A stretch of DNA of 64,000 bases from Candidatus Hydrogenedentota bacterium (GTDB lineage Bacteria; Hydrogenedentota; Hydrogenedentia; Hydrogenedentales; JAGMZX01). How positions within the stretch are numbered: the stretch's first letter is position 1; each line of letters begins with the position of its first letter. The stretch spans positions 80,841-144,840 of the forward strand of contig JAKQEQ010000181.1 of the NCBI GenBank assembly GCA_029556545.1. Direction: 5' to 3'. The position numbers were made by a program, and so were the translations under genes. Positions 19,277-28,100 of the stretch are shown one piece after another. Below the pieces are notes generated by a model. It did not search any database. It worked only from the letters and a program-made list of their open reading frames with translations, and had not been told where the DNA came from.

Positions 19277-19727
19277 GATGCATTACCTCCTTCATGCGGC
19301 GTTCGCGGATCGCCGCGATGCTTTTCACGCAGAGAGGGGCAACTCGCATGCCAAGAATAGCGCGCATGCGGTACGCGTGTGGCTGCGGGCGGATTGGATT
19401 TGTAACTGGTTGATAGGACAAGTGTTGTGCACTCAGATTCAGGACACGCGACGAGTGACGACTTTCTTGCAGCGGCGCAGTCGTTTCACAATGCAACGCT
19501 TCAGAATGATTCAATCCGCTGAAGTGTGGGCGGTAAACCCGCGACGGGAGGGGGAGGAACTCAGGTGGCACACGGGGGATTCGATTATGATCGGGAGATC
19601 GATTACGATTACGAAAACGAGTACGAGTACGAGGAAGGGTAGGAGGTGGGGCGTACCGCCCCATGTTTCCTTGATTCTCACCGCAGCCCTCGCCCGCCGG
19701 GAGAGGGAGCATACGGGAGGACGGTTC
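19277..19727. other. Intergenic region between divergent dnaK and ceramidase-like genes
   Basis: About 450 bp with no convincing gene; the long plus-strand frame crossing it is dnaK antisense. No CIRCE inverted repeat is present. It contains a direct-repeat tract of GATTACGA/GAGTACGA units (19578-19640) and a GC-rich segment (19681-19710) resembling the family C palindrome. Promoters for both genes should lie here, but I could not identify them firmly. Confidence 0.5.
19578..19640. repeat. Degenerate GATTACGA-type tandem tract
   Basis: Six-base units GATTAC/GAATAC/GAGTAC repeat imperfectly, giving alternating acidic and Tyr codons (DYDYENEYEYE) in one frame and a Val/Ile/Leu-rich pattern on the other strand. 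No start codon or RBS supports translation. Confidence 0.6.
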
Positions 19728-21101
19728 ATGCGCAGGATACTGACCTTATCGACAGTGGCGCTGCTGCTCTCGAGCGCCGGGATCGGGGGCGAGCTTGCGG
19801 CGGGGGGGGCGAAGGCGGTCATCACGCCAGCCTTGGACCCGCCGCTGATCGGGGTAATGGGCGAAGCGCTGGAAGGGGTCGAGACGGACATCTATGCGCG
19901 GGTGCTGACGTTGTATGACGGCGCGACACGGCTGGTCATCGTCACCTATGACCTGAACTGCCTCGACGTGGCGACGCCGATCCTGCGGGCGCGGTGCCGC
20001 GACGAGTTGGGCATCGATCCGGCGTGCCTCATTCTCCTGGCCACGCACAACCATGCCGCGCCGATTCAGATCGTACCGGGCAATTTCGCTTATGGCCGCC
20101 GTCTCGCGGAGATCATTTTCGGGCTGATCCAGGAGGCCATTGCGAGTGAATCGGGACCGGCGTGGCTTCGTTTTGGCTTCGGGCACGGGTATTTCCTTGT
20201 GAGCGTGGGCAATGCGCCCACGGACTATGAGGTGCAGGTGCTGGAGGTGCGGCGCAACGACGCCCCGTTCGCGGTGCTTTTCAATCACCCGACGCACATC
20301 GTGCAAATCTCGAAGACGAAGATCGACGCGGGGCACGCCGGTTTCGCCGTGGACGCGCTCGAGCGGCGCATGCCGGGCGTCATGGCCATGTACGCCGACG
20401 CCTGCGGCGGGAACCAGTTCACGCGCAAGGGCATGTTCCGTCCGCGCGACGAGGTCGAGGCGCTGGGTAACGAACTGGCGAACGTGGTGTCGGCGGTTCT
20501 TGACAAGCCGCTCGAGGACGTTACCGGCCCGCTACGGGCGACCCTCGATGTGATCCCGCTGCCCCTCGACAAACCGCTGCCTTACGAAGAAGCCAAGAAA
20601 CTCGCCCTGCACTTCCCGACAGGCATCGGGCTTGTTCCGTATCCACATCCGCATCGCGAGTCGAATTGGGTGCGCTCGCTTCTTCGCTATTATGAGGAGG
20701 GCCTGTCCTTCCCGACGAAGACCACCGACATGGTCTGCACCGACGACGCGTTTCTGGTTCCGGAATTGGACGAGGCGCGCGCGTTTCCGTGCCGCTATGA
20801 GGAGACCATCGTGGCGACCATCGGGCCGCTGGTCTTCGTGGCAATGCAGGGCGAGGTCTGCGCGCCTATCGGCGCGCGGATCAAGGATACGTTCCGGCAC
20901 GAGCGGCCCATCATGGTTTTCGGGTACATGGGCGAGCACAATCTCTATATTCCGACCCGTGAAATCGTGCGGCTCAAGGTCTACCAGGCGAAGGTGCTAC
21001 AGATTCAATACGCCAGCCCCGTGCCGTGGTCGCCCAACGTCGAGGACGCGATGGTAACCGCCGTGCGCGGCATGGTCCGCCGCGTGATTGCGTCGCCGTA
21101 A
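19728..21101 (+). CDS. Neutral/alkaline ceramidase-like secreted protein
   Basis: A 457-residue protein with a signal peptide (MRRILTLSTVALLLSSAG). The body matches the N-terminal catalytic domain of neutral ceramidases and related hydrolases: KAVITPALDPPLIGVMGEALEGVETDIYARVLTLYDG, VIVTYDLNCLD, LLATHNHAAP (metal-binding His pair), LFNHPTHIVQ, MYADACGGNQ and ATIGPLVFVAMQGEVCAPIG. Many bacterial members are annotated only as neutral/alkaline non-lysosomal ceramidase-like, and their substrates are unknown. ATG 19728 has GGGAGG 7 nt upstream; the frame open from 18396 is a shadow of dnaK. The gene is followed by the DUF502/transporter pair. Confidence 0.78.
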   Translation: MRRILTLSTVALLLSSAGIGGELAAGGAKAVITPALDPPLIGVMGEALEGVETDIYARVLTLYDGATRLVIVTYDLNCLDVATPILRARCRDELGIDPACLILLATHNHAAPIQIVPGNFAYGRRLAEIIFGLIQEAIASESGPAWLRFGFGHGYFLVSVGNAPTDYEVQVLEVRRNDAPFAVLFNHPTHIVQISKTKIDAGHAGFAVDALERRMPGVMAMYADACGGNQFTRKGMFRPRDEVEALGNELANVVSAVLDKPLEDVTGPLRATLDVIPLPLDKPLPYEEAKKLALHFPTGIGLVPYPHPHRESNWVRSLLRYYEEGLSFPTKTTDMVCTDDAFLVPELDEARAFPCRYEETIVATIGPLVFVAMQGEVCAPIGARIKDTFRHERPIMVFGYMGEHNLYIPTREIVRLKVYQAKVLQIQYASPVPWSPNVEDAMVTAVRGMVRRVIASP

Positions 21102-21210
21102 TGGTGCGGTCAGCGGCGCGCGATTTGATCGGTTTCGCGTCTCCCGCGTTCATCATGCTATGCTGTAGCCGATCCCGTAATCGCGTCCATATGCCTTGGT
21201 TCTCCCGGCC

Positions 21211-21855
21211 ATGAAATCGGAAAACGCACTTCAAAGCATCCGCAAGCGCTTGGTGTCCGGACTGCTCGTCGTCGTGCCAGCGGGCATAACGTTGCTGATT
21301 CTGGCCTTTCTGTACGATGTGACCATCGGCATGATCATGCCCGCCGCGCAAGGGCTCTTGGGGACCATGCCCTATCCGCTAATGGCGCTTTTTTCTCTGC
21401 TGGTATTGCTGTTAACGCTATACGGGGTTGGGACATTGGCGTCTCACGTGGTCGGTCGTAGGCTGATCCATATCGCGGAAAGGATGGTTGACCAGATTCC
21501 CTTTGTGAAGACGGTGTACTCGGTCTCGAAGCAGCTTATCGACCTGTTTCTCAAGCAGGAGTCGAGCAACAGCCAACAAGTCGTGCTTGTTGAATTTCCG
21601 GGGCCCGGGTTGCGGGCGCTGGGGTTCGTCACCGGCACAATCATCGGCCCGGATGAACGCGCGTACTACAAAGTATTCATTCCCACGACACCCAACCCGA
21701 CGACCGGATTTCTGGAACTCGTGCCGGTGGACACGACACCCGTGTTGCGCATCACGATGGAGGAGGCGGTTTCGTTGGTCATGTCCGGTGGACTGCTGGG
21801 GCCGGAGCGTCTGACGGCCCGCCCGCCCGATACGCGAGGTCCGGCTCTCCCATGA
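21211..21855 (+). CDS. DUF502 family membrane protein
   Basis: A 214-residue protein of the DUF502 family. It has two N-terminal membrane spans (RLVSGLLVVVPAGITLLILAFLYD and LMALFSLLVLLLTLYGVGTLASHVVG). The conserved soluble part follows: DQIPFVKTVYSVSKQLIDLF, VVLVEFPGPGLRALGFVTG and VFIPTTPNPTTGFLELVP. The function is not established; membership is clear. The stop overlaps the next gene's start (ATGA), so it is translationally coupled to the ion transporter and may modulate it. The start is ATG 21211; a TTG at 21196 is the alternative. Confidence 0.85.
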   Translation: MKSENALQSIRKRLVSGLLVVVPAGITLLILAFLYDVTIGMIMPAAQGLLGTMPYPLMALFSLLVLLLTLYGVGTLASHVVGRRLIHIAERMVDQIPFVKTVYSVSKQLIDLFLKQESSNSQQVVLVEFPGPGLRALGFVTGTIIGPDERAYYKVFIPTTPNPTTGFLELVPVDTTPVLRITMEEAVSLVMSGGLLGPERLTARPPDTRGPALP

Positions 21856-23120
21856 ACCAGCACGTTCTTGCTCTGGGGGTGTTCATCGTTGCGTACCTGC
21901 TTTTCGTTGTTCTGCCGCGCTATCGAAGCCTCGTGGCGGCGGTGGCGGGCTGCGTGCTCGTGGTGACGGGCGGACTTTCCCCTCGGGAGGCGCTGGTTGC
22001 GGTCAACTGGAACGTCATGGGCATCTTTGTGGGCACACTCATGGTGGCGGACGTATTCATCGAGAGTCGCTTCCCGGCGTGGTTCGCGGAATTCATCGTG
22101 AACCGCGCCCGGAACACGGCGTGGGCGATCCTGTTTATTTGCATGATGACGGGGGTCATTTCGGCGTTTGTAGAGAATGTGGCTACGGTGCTCGTTGTGG
22201 CGCCCGTCGCGCTTTCGCTCTCCCGGAAACTCCGCCTTGATCCCAGAAGCATCCTGATTGCCGTCGCCATCAGCAGCAACCTGCAAGGCACGGCGACGCT
22301 GATTGGCGATCCGCCCAGCATGCTCCTTGGCGGTTACGCAAAGATGACCTTCATCGATTTCTTTGTCTATGAAGGAAGACCGAGCATATTCTTCGCGGTG
22401 GAATTGGGCGCGGCCGCCTCGTTTTTCGTACTCTTTTTCATCTTCCGCCGTTACACTCAGAAAGTGGCGTTACAGCCCGTCGAAGAGGTACGGTCCTGGC
22501 TGCCCCCGGTGCTGCTTCTTGTCCTGATCGCCGCGCTCGCAATGTCCTCCTTTTTCGACACGGGGTTCTCGTTTCTCGCCGGCGGTATCTGCATGATCTT
22601 TGGCGTCGCCATGCTTCTCTGGCAAACGCGCCTGCGCGGCGCGCACACGCTGGCTTCCCTGCGCAGGCTGGACTGGGACACAACGTTCTTCCTGATGGGG
22701 ATTTTCGTCATAGTCGAGGGGTTGACAACGGCAGGTTGGATTGACGTTATCTCCGGAGCCTTCTCGCGGGCAGCAGGAGAAGACGTGTTGTTGGGTTACA
22801 CGGGGCTGATCCTCTTCGCTATTTTCGTCAGCGCCTTCGTTGACAATGTTCCGTTTCTGGCCGCCATGCTACCGGTCGCTCAGAACATGGCGAAATCGCT
22901 CGATGTAGCGCCCTCGCTTCTGCTCTTCGGCCTACTAATCGGCGCGAGCCTCGGCGGCAACATCACCCCCATCGGGGCGTCAGCAAACATCGTCGCCTGC
23001 GGCCTCTCAAAGCAGGCGGGCTACCCGGTCACATTCCGCGAATTTGCCAGGATATCCGTCCCCTTCACGATTGCCGCGGTGGCCCCGGCCGCGATTCTCT
23101 TGTGGATTGTATGGCGGTAA
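21852..23120 (+). CDS. SLC13/ArsB/NhaD-superfamily ion transporter
   Basis: A 422-residue polytopic carrier in the same superfamily as the protein at 4492. The two conserved half-repeats are AFVENVATVLVVAPVAL with NLQGTATLIGDPPSMLLGGY, and AFVDNVPFLAAMLPVAQ with GASLGGNITPIGASANIV. The Asn-Val/Pro and Gly-Asn elements form the ion/substrate sites in this superfamily; an NhaD-like sodium/proton or anion role is possible. ATG 21852 overlaps the DUF502 stop by 4 nt. The protein ends at TIAAVAPAAILLWIVWR in the last span. Substrate unknown. Confidence 0.85.
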   Translation: MNQHVLALGVFIVAYLLFVVLPRYRSLVAAVAGCVLVVTGGLSPREALVAVNWNVMGIFVGTLMVADVFIESRFPAWFAEFIVNRARNTAWAILFICMMTGVISAFVENVATVLVVAPVALSLSRKLRLDPRSILIAVAISSNLQGTATLIGDPPSMLLGGYAKMTFIDFFVYEGRPSIFFAVELGAAASFFVLFFIFRRYTQKVALQPVEEVRSWLPPVLLLVLIAALAMSSFFDTGFSFLAGGICMIFGVAMLLWQTRLRGAHTLASLRRLDWDTTFFLMGIFVIVEGLTTAGWIDVISGAFSRAAGEDVLLGYTGLILFAIFVSAFVDNVPFLAAMLPVAQNMAKSLDVAPSLLLFGLLIGASLGGNITPIGASANIVACGLSKQAGYPVTFREFARISVPFTIAAVAPAAILLWIVWR

Positions 23121-23159
23121 CGCATCTCCGGCGCAACGGCGATTGCGTTGAAAAGGCGA

Positions 23160-24509
23160 CTAGCGTTCATTGGCGCGGCGCAGGCGGTCGCTCAGCGTGA
23201 CGACGATGTTGATGAGCAAACGCAGGGAGACTTCACGCGGCATGATGCTCCAGATGATTTCCTCGCTGAGCGCGAGAAGGCTTGTTGTTTCGCGAGTACG
23301 GACGGCCGCGCTGCGGGGGGCGTCGCTCAGGAGCGCCATCTCGCCCACCATGTCGCCTCGGCCAAGTACGGCAATCACGCGGTCGCCGTCGTAGACCTCG
23401 ACGTTGCCCCCGAGAATGACGTACATCTTGTCGCCGGGGTCGCCCTTCTGAAACAGCACGTGGCCGGCCTCGTACTCCTCGGTCATGCCGCGCGCGAAAA
23501 TCCTGGCCACGTCCTCGGAATCAATCCCGCGGAACAGTTCGACGCGACGCGCGATCATGCTGTACGTATCGCGCATGCTGTCCATCATCACGCCGGCCAG
23601 TTCCTGCATGATGCCCGAGGTCTGGGCATCCTGGCCACGGTCGAGGCCGGCCGCCGGGCCGCCGGTTTCCCCGGCTGCGTCCCGTTCGTGGTCCGAGGTT
23701 ACCGGCGACGCATCGGTGTCCTCTTCGCCGGGCGCGGCGCCGGGAAATGCATCCGCGATGACGGCTTCGTGGTCGAAGGGCTGATCTTCCGACACGATCT
23801 CGAGCGCCTCGGGGATGTCTTCCTCGGGAGGCTCTGGCTCAGGCTCGGGCGCGGGAGATTCCACGGACGGGGCCGGGGCGGGGCGTTCGATGTGCAGTCC
23901 CAGGCTCGAAGCCGTCAATTCGGCGGGCCCCGAGGAGGACTCCTCGGCGAAGACCTTTTCCGAAACCAGGACAAAGTGCTTGTACGCGCAGAGTATGGGC
24001 TTGATGCGCAGGTTCGGGCAGAGTTCCCGGACTTTTTCGAGGGCTTCCGCGTTGAGCGGATTGACCATGGCGACGGTAAGGTTCTGGCCGAGGCGGTCGA
24101 TGGGCAGCACGCGGTATTGGAGGCAGACTTCCTTGGGCAGGAGTCTCACCACCTCCTTGTCGACCAGGTAATCCAGCAGGCTGAGGTGCGGGATTTTGCA
24201 GTATTTTGCGAGAAAAGACGTGAGCGAGTGTTCGTCGAGAATGCCGTCCCGCACCAGGATTTCGCCCAGAAACTCCCCCGTCTCGGCCTGTCTCCGAAGC
24301 GCCTGGTCCACTTGTTCGCGCGTGACTTTCCCCGCCTCGTAGAGGACATCGGCGAGACTGCGTCGCGGCGGCAATCCCTCCTGGGCCGCCGGGCGGGGCG
24401 CAGGCGGGGACTTAACAGCCGGCGCGATACGCGGCGGCGACGCGGCGGGAGCGGGCGAGGCGGTGTTTTCCTCGCTCTTGGAGCCTTTTGTCCAGCGAAG
24501 CATCAGCAT
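23160..24509 (-). CDS. GspE N-terminal (MshEN-type) domain plus cyclic-nucleotide-binding domain protein
   Basis: A 449-residue soluble protein. After a Pro/Ala-rich N-terminus comes a T2SS-ATPase N-terminal module (about residues 50-190: LADVLYEAGKVTREQVDQAL, GEFLGEILVRDGILDEHSLTSFLAKYCKIPHLSLLDY, LPIDRLGQNLTVAMVNPLN). A long acidic low-complexity linker follows. The C-terminal third is a cAMP-type binding fold (FRGIDSEDVARIFARGMTEEYEAGHVLFQKGDPGDKMYVILGGNVEVY, LGRGDMVGEMALLSDAPRSAAVRT). MshEN domains can bind c-di-GMP and cNMP domains bind cyclic nucleotides, so it may integrate two messengers. It has no ATPase and no DNA-binding domain. The start may be ATG 24509 or 24503. Confidence 0.8.
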   Translation of the reverse strand: MLMLRWTKGSKSEENTASPAPAASPPRIAPAVKSPPAPRPAAQEGLPPRRSLADVLYEAGKVTREQVDQALRRQAETGEFLGEILVRDGILDEHSLTSFLAKYCKIPHLSLLDYLVDKEVVRLLPKEVCLQYRVLPIDRLGQNLTVAMVNPLNAEALEKVRELCPNLRIKPILCAYKHFVLVSEKVFAEESSSGPAELTASSLGLHIERPAPAPSVESPAPEPEPEPPEEDIPEALEIVSEDQPFDHEAVIADAFPGAAPGEEDTDASPVTSDHERDAAGETGGPAAGLDRGQDAQTSGIMQELAGVMMDSMRDTYSMIARRVELFRGIDSEDVARIFARGMTEEYEAGHVLFQKGDPGDKMYVILGGNVEVYDGDRVIAVLGRGDMVGEMALLSDAPRSAAVRTRETTSLLALSEEIIWSIMPREVSLRLLINIVVTLSDRLRRANER

Positions 24510-24679
24510 ATCCCAGGCAGCCGCGTGTTTGCGTGCCGCCTTTCATGGCATAGTAGCACCCGACTTCGAGGGGCATCAAGGCACACCGGTCATTTTCGGA
24601 GCGGTCAGAGGCACAAACGACTGAGACGACAAGAGGGATGGGTCCGAGCCGGCCTTGATCGCAGCGCCCGTAAGGACAT

Positions 24680-24703
24680 GGCCCACGGGCGGAACGCCCG
24701 GGC
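24680..24703. repeat. Diverged family A palindrome
   Basis: GGCCCACGGGCGGAACGCCCG followed by GGCC: an imperfect inverted repeat related to the CACGGGCG/CGCCCGTG element, here in noncoding DNA. Confidence 0.6.
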
Positions 24704-24714
24704 CACGGCAGAGG

Positions 24715-24918
24715 CTAGGAGACGGAAGCTCCAGGACGCACCGTGACGGCGCGCGGCGTCGCACGCCGCACGAGTTTGGCGAGGCGCTTCCAGACCGAGG
24801 CGACAGCGCGCGGCGGCCGCGAGCGCGGGCGCGATGGTGCGGGTTCTTCGCAGTAGCTTGATTTCATGACCTCGAGCATCACCACCACGGTGAGCGGGTC
24901 GAAGCTACCGATATACAT
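24715..24918 (-). CDS. Possible small protein, 67 residues
   Basis: ATG 24918 is preceded by ATAAGGAATGGAAC, giving an AAGGAA ribosome site at suitable distance. The product starts MYIGSFDPLTVVVMLEVMKSS with a short hydrophobic stretch and then becomes strongly basic (SRPRSRPPRAV, WKRLAKLVRR). I do not recognise it. It lies alone downstream of the giant subtilase gene, on the same strand, and could be a chance ORF. Confidence 0.3.
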   Translation of the reverse strand: MYIGSFDPLTVVVMLEVMKSSYCEEPAPSRPRSRPPRAVASVWKRLAKLVRRATPRAVTVRPGASVS

Positions 24919-25117
24919 GTTCCATTCCTTATATGATGCTTGCATGCGACAAACGGGCGCGGGCCCGTGGGCGTTGCCGCCATGAAGGGTTCGTTTCTCC
25001 CAGCACGCCGTTATGCACATCGCCCCTGGCTTGTGCGTCGGAGTTAAATGGCGCTCGGCGCGGCAGGATTGACGCGAATAACACGAAGGGGCGGCTTGCT
25101 TATTCCCGTGGGCCGAT

Positions 25118-28100
25118 TCAGGAGACGGGTTCGTCGTCCAAGGCCGCTTCCGCGGTGGATACGGCCTCCCGCAGGGCTTGCAGCTTATCCGCCAGCGCCG
25201 GGGCATGCTTCTTGATTGCGGCGTCCAAGGCGTCAAGAACCTTGGCGTCCCACACGTACCAGCCGGCCTGCCCGCCCTCAGGGGCGTATCGCCGCAGCAC
25301 TACCGCACCGTCCACCACGATTTCGGGTACATTCTCGCTGATCAGGCGCACGGCGAGCGTTGTCTCCTCCTCAACCGTCGATGTGGTTCCCGGTATCCTC
25401 CAGGCGAGATCAAGCCCTTCGAAGATCGCATTGTACACTTCCCCCGCCGCATCGAGAACCGGTTCCAGCGCGTCGGCGTCGTCGCCGGCGCGCGCGCGCA
25501 ACGCCGCCAGTTCCCTGGCGCGGTCCGAGTCCGGGTGGCGCAGTTTGTCCGCTTCCGCGACGTTGCCCTTGCTCAGCAACGCTAGCCAGCCCGCCGCTAC
25601 AGCCGTCGGCTGGTTGCGGTCCAGCGCGGCGGCGCGTTCGGGTGTTTCGGCCGGGGGACTGCCAAACGGGCCGACGACGCCGATTTCGTCCATGCGGGCT
25701 TCGTAATTGTCCCGAAGGACCGCCAATCGGTCAGCAAGTTCCGGCGTGCTCTCGACCGCGCGGAGCAGGAGTCGGTGGACCACTTCGCCGTTCCAGACGT
25801 GCCAGCCCGCAGTGGCCGGGTCGTCGCTTGCGACCTGCCGAATTTCGAGGATCGTTTCGAGGGCAAGATCCGGCTGTTTTGCGCTCTTGAAAGCCACCAG
25901 GACATTGCCGACGCCGTCCGTTTCGGTGACTTCGCCTACGTCGGGCTGCAATTCCAGAGTTTCAAACGCGAGTTGCCCGATGCGGGCGAGATATTGGGTG
26001 TAATCCTGGAGGTCCTCTTTGTCCCGAGTCTGGAGAAACCGCCATTTCTTGCCCAAGACCGAATCAGGATGGGCAAGCCGCATAGCCGCGTCGATATCGC
26101 TGCCCCGCGTGTGGCGGAGGAATAGCGCGGCACATTCCGCAGGCGAGGCCATGGCCAGCGCGCGATCCCGTTCTTCGGCCTGCTCCACCATGGCAAGGAG
26201 CCGCGCGTTCAGTTCCGCGCGCATCGCAGCGAGTTGATCCGCCAAATCGGGTGAGGCGGCCTCGGCGGCGGCGACAAAGGTATTCATCCCATCCTCAAAG
26301 AGATACCAGGCAACGCCCGGTTTGTCCGGAAGCCCCGCCTGCTTCATGATCATGACCCCTTCGTGCGCGAAATCGCTTTTCTTCGCACTCTTGAAGGTCA
26401 CGGGAATCTTAACCGTCTCGCCGTCAACGACTTCCTCGCCGTACGACGCCTCGATGGCGAGCGCCTCCTGTACTGCTTGCATTGAGCTTCCCAGGTACTC
26501 GGCAAACAATTCAAATCGCTCGCGTTGCTGCTCTTCGATTCTACGGAGACTCCGGCCGTTTTCCGATTCGGGATGGTATAGGGCGAGCAACCCGTTCATA
26601 TCGCCCGATAACACGTAGTTCACGGCCGCGCGCGCCACAGCAAGCGGGGTTGACTGGTCCGCCGCCGGTGATATCTCTTGGGCGTTGGAGGCGATCAACA
26701 CCAGCGCAAAACAGACACAAACCATCACATATCGCCACAAAACGCCATATTGCAACAATGCGCGTCTTTTCCGCAGCAGCAGAAGGGCAAAGGCGCAGCA
26801 TGCCAGAATCGCGGCGTTGCCGAAGGCGGCGGCGCGGCGCGAGTCCTGCCGTGGCGGGGCATCGCGGGTTTCGAGGGTTGCGAAAGTTCCGGCGGGCACG
26901 AGCAGGCCGGTAACGGTGAAGTCGTCCACGCCCGCGAGGATATCGCTGCTCTTTGCCGTGCCGCGATGGCCGCGGTCTCCGCCGCCGGGATCGCTCTCGC
27001 AGGAGTTCAGGCGCGCCCTCACCCAATAATGGTAATACTTGAACGTGATTTGGGTTTGCGGCTTGCTGAAACAGCCGCCGGGGTCGACGGTGGTGACGTC
27101 GGGGGCCGCGGCGGTCGTATCCTGGAAGGTCGTATCGGTAATCCAACCGGAAACATCCGTGGCGGCGGCGCTGTCCTCCGTTGTGCCCTGGAGCACCTGG
27201 TACTGCACGCCGGTTCCCGCGACGGCGTCCCACGTGATGACGACATGCGCGGCCACCGTACCGTCGGATGCGTTCACGTTTGAAGGCGCGGCAAGCGGCG
27301 CACAGACATAGGTTCCGGTGCGCGTGGCCGTGACGCCGCCGATGACATCGACGCTGATGTCCGCCGGTGTCGTCCAGGCCTCCACGTCAAGAAACGAAAC
27401 CGTGTGCGGGCCGAGGCTCAATCCCGCCGCCGTATCGCCGCTGTTTCGCCACGCGCCGCCGTCGACGCGCCATTTCGCGCCCGCGGCGCGCGCGGCCTGG
27501 GGCTCGATGGTGACGCGAATGCCGCCGACGAGGAGTTCGGGTATGGTAAAGGATCGCCACTCGGACGCCGCGAAGTACTGCTGGCCAACGGTTTCGCCGA
27601 TAGACCAATAGTACACTTCGACGATCCCCAATACGGTTTGTATCTGGTTCCAGTCCTCTCTTGCGATAGCGATGCTGCCGCCGGTTACGGCCGAAACGGC
27701 CACACTCTGCGGCGTGGCGCTCGTGGCAAAAGCGATGGCGAGCCCCGTGCATACGCCCGAGGTCGTCCAGGCGAACGTGGCAGGCAGGCTAATTCCCGCG
27801 CCCGCCACCGGTTGGGTCAGCGTAGCGGCGCAGTCCTCCTCCCCTTCTCCTTCTCCTTCTCCTTCCCCTTCTCCTTCCCCTTCTCCTTCGCCCTCGCCTT
27901 CGGCCCCGCTAACGGTGAGGCAGATGTCATCGACGAAGAAGCTTGCACCCGCCGGCGTCCCCGACGTGGAACTCAAGAGTGCGATGGTGTGGGTCTGGCC
28001 GTCGGCGAATGGGCTGACGTCGAGAATGACTTCCTGGTACGTGTCGCCATAGGTCATATCGTTCTCGCGGACTTCAAAGACTTGGGTCTGGTCGATGATG

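Larger units (their letters stand above)
24510..25117. other. Sparse region between the cNMP protein and the giant subtilase
   Basis: About 600 bp. Apart from one possible 67-residue ORF (24715-24918) and a diverged copy of the family A palindrome (24680-24703), I see no gene, tRNA or clear terminator. Longer frames here lack RBS and coding character. Confidence 0.5.

Noticed and set aside
19277-19727. CIRCE site for the second dnaK
   Set aside because: No TTAGCACTC/GAGTGCTAA pair occurs in this region on either strand.
24933-25706. Plus-strand Ser/Ala-rich frame over the end of the subtilase gene
   Set aside because: It is a shadow of the minus-strand gene with low-complexity composition and no RBS.
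25118-26725. Separate gene starting at ATG 26725 inside the subtilase frame
   Set aside because: The signal-peptide-like start is suggestive, but there is no ribosome site and no upstream stop codon in frame. It is kept as one gene and reported as a finding.
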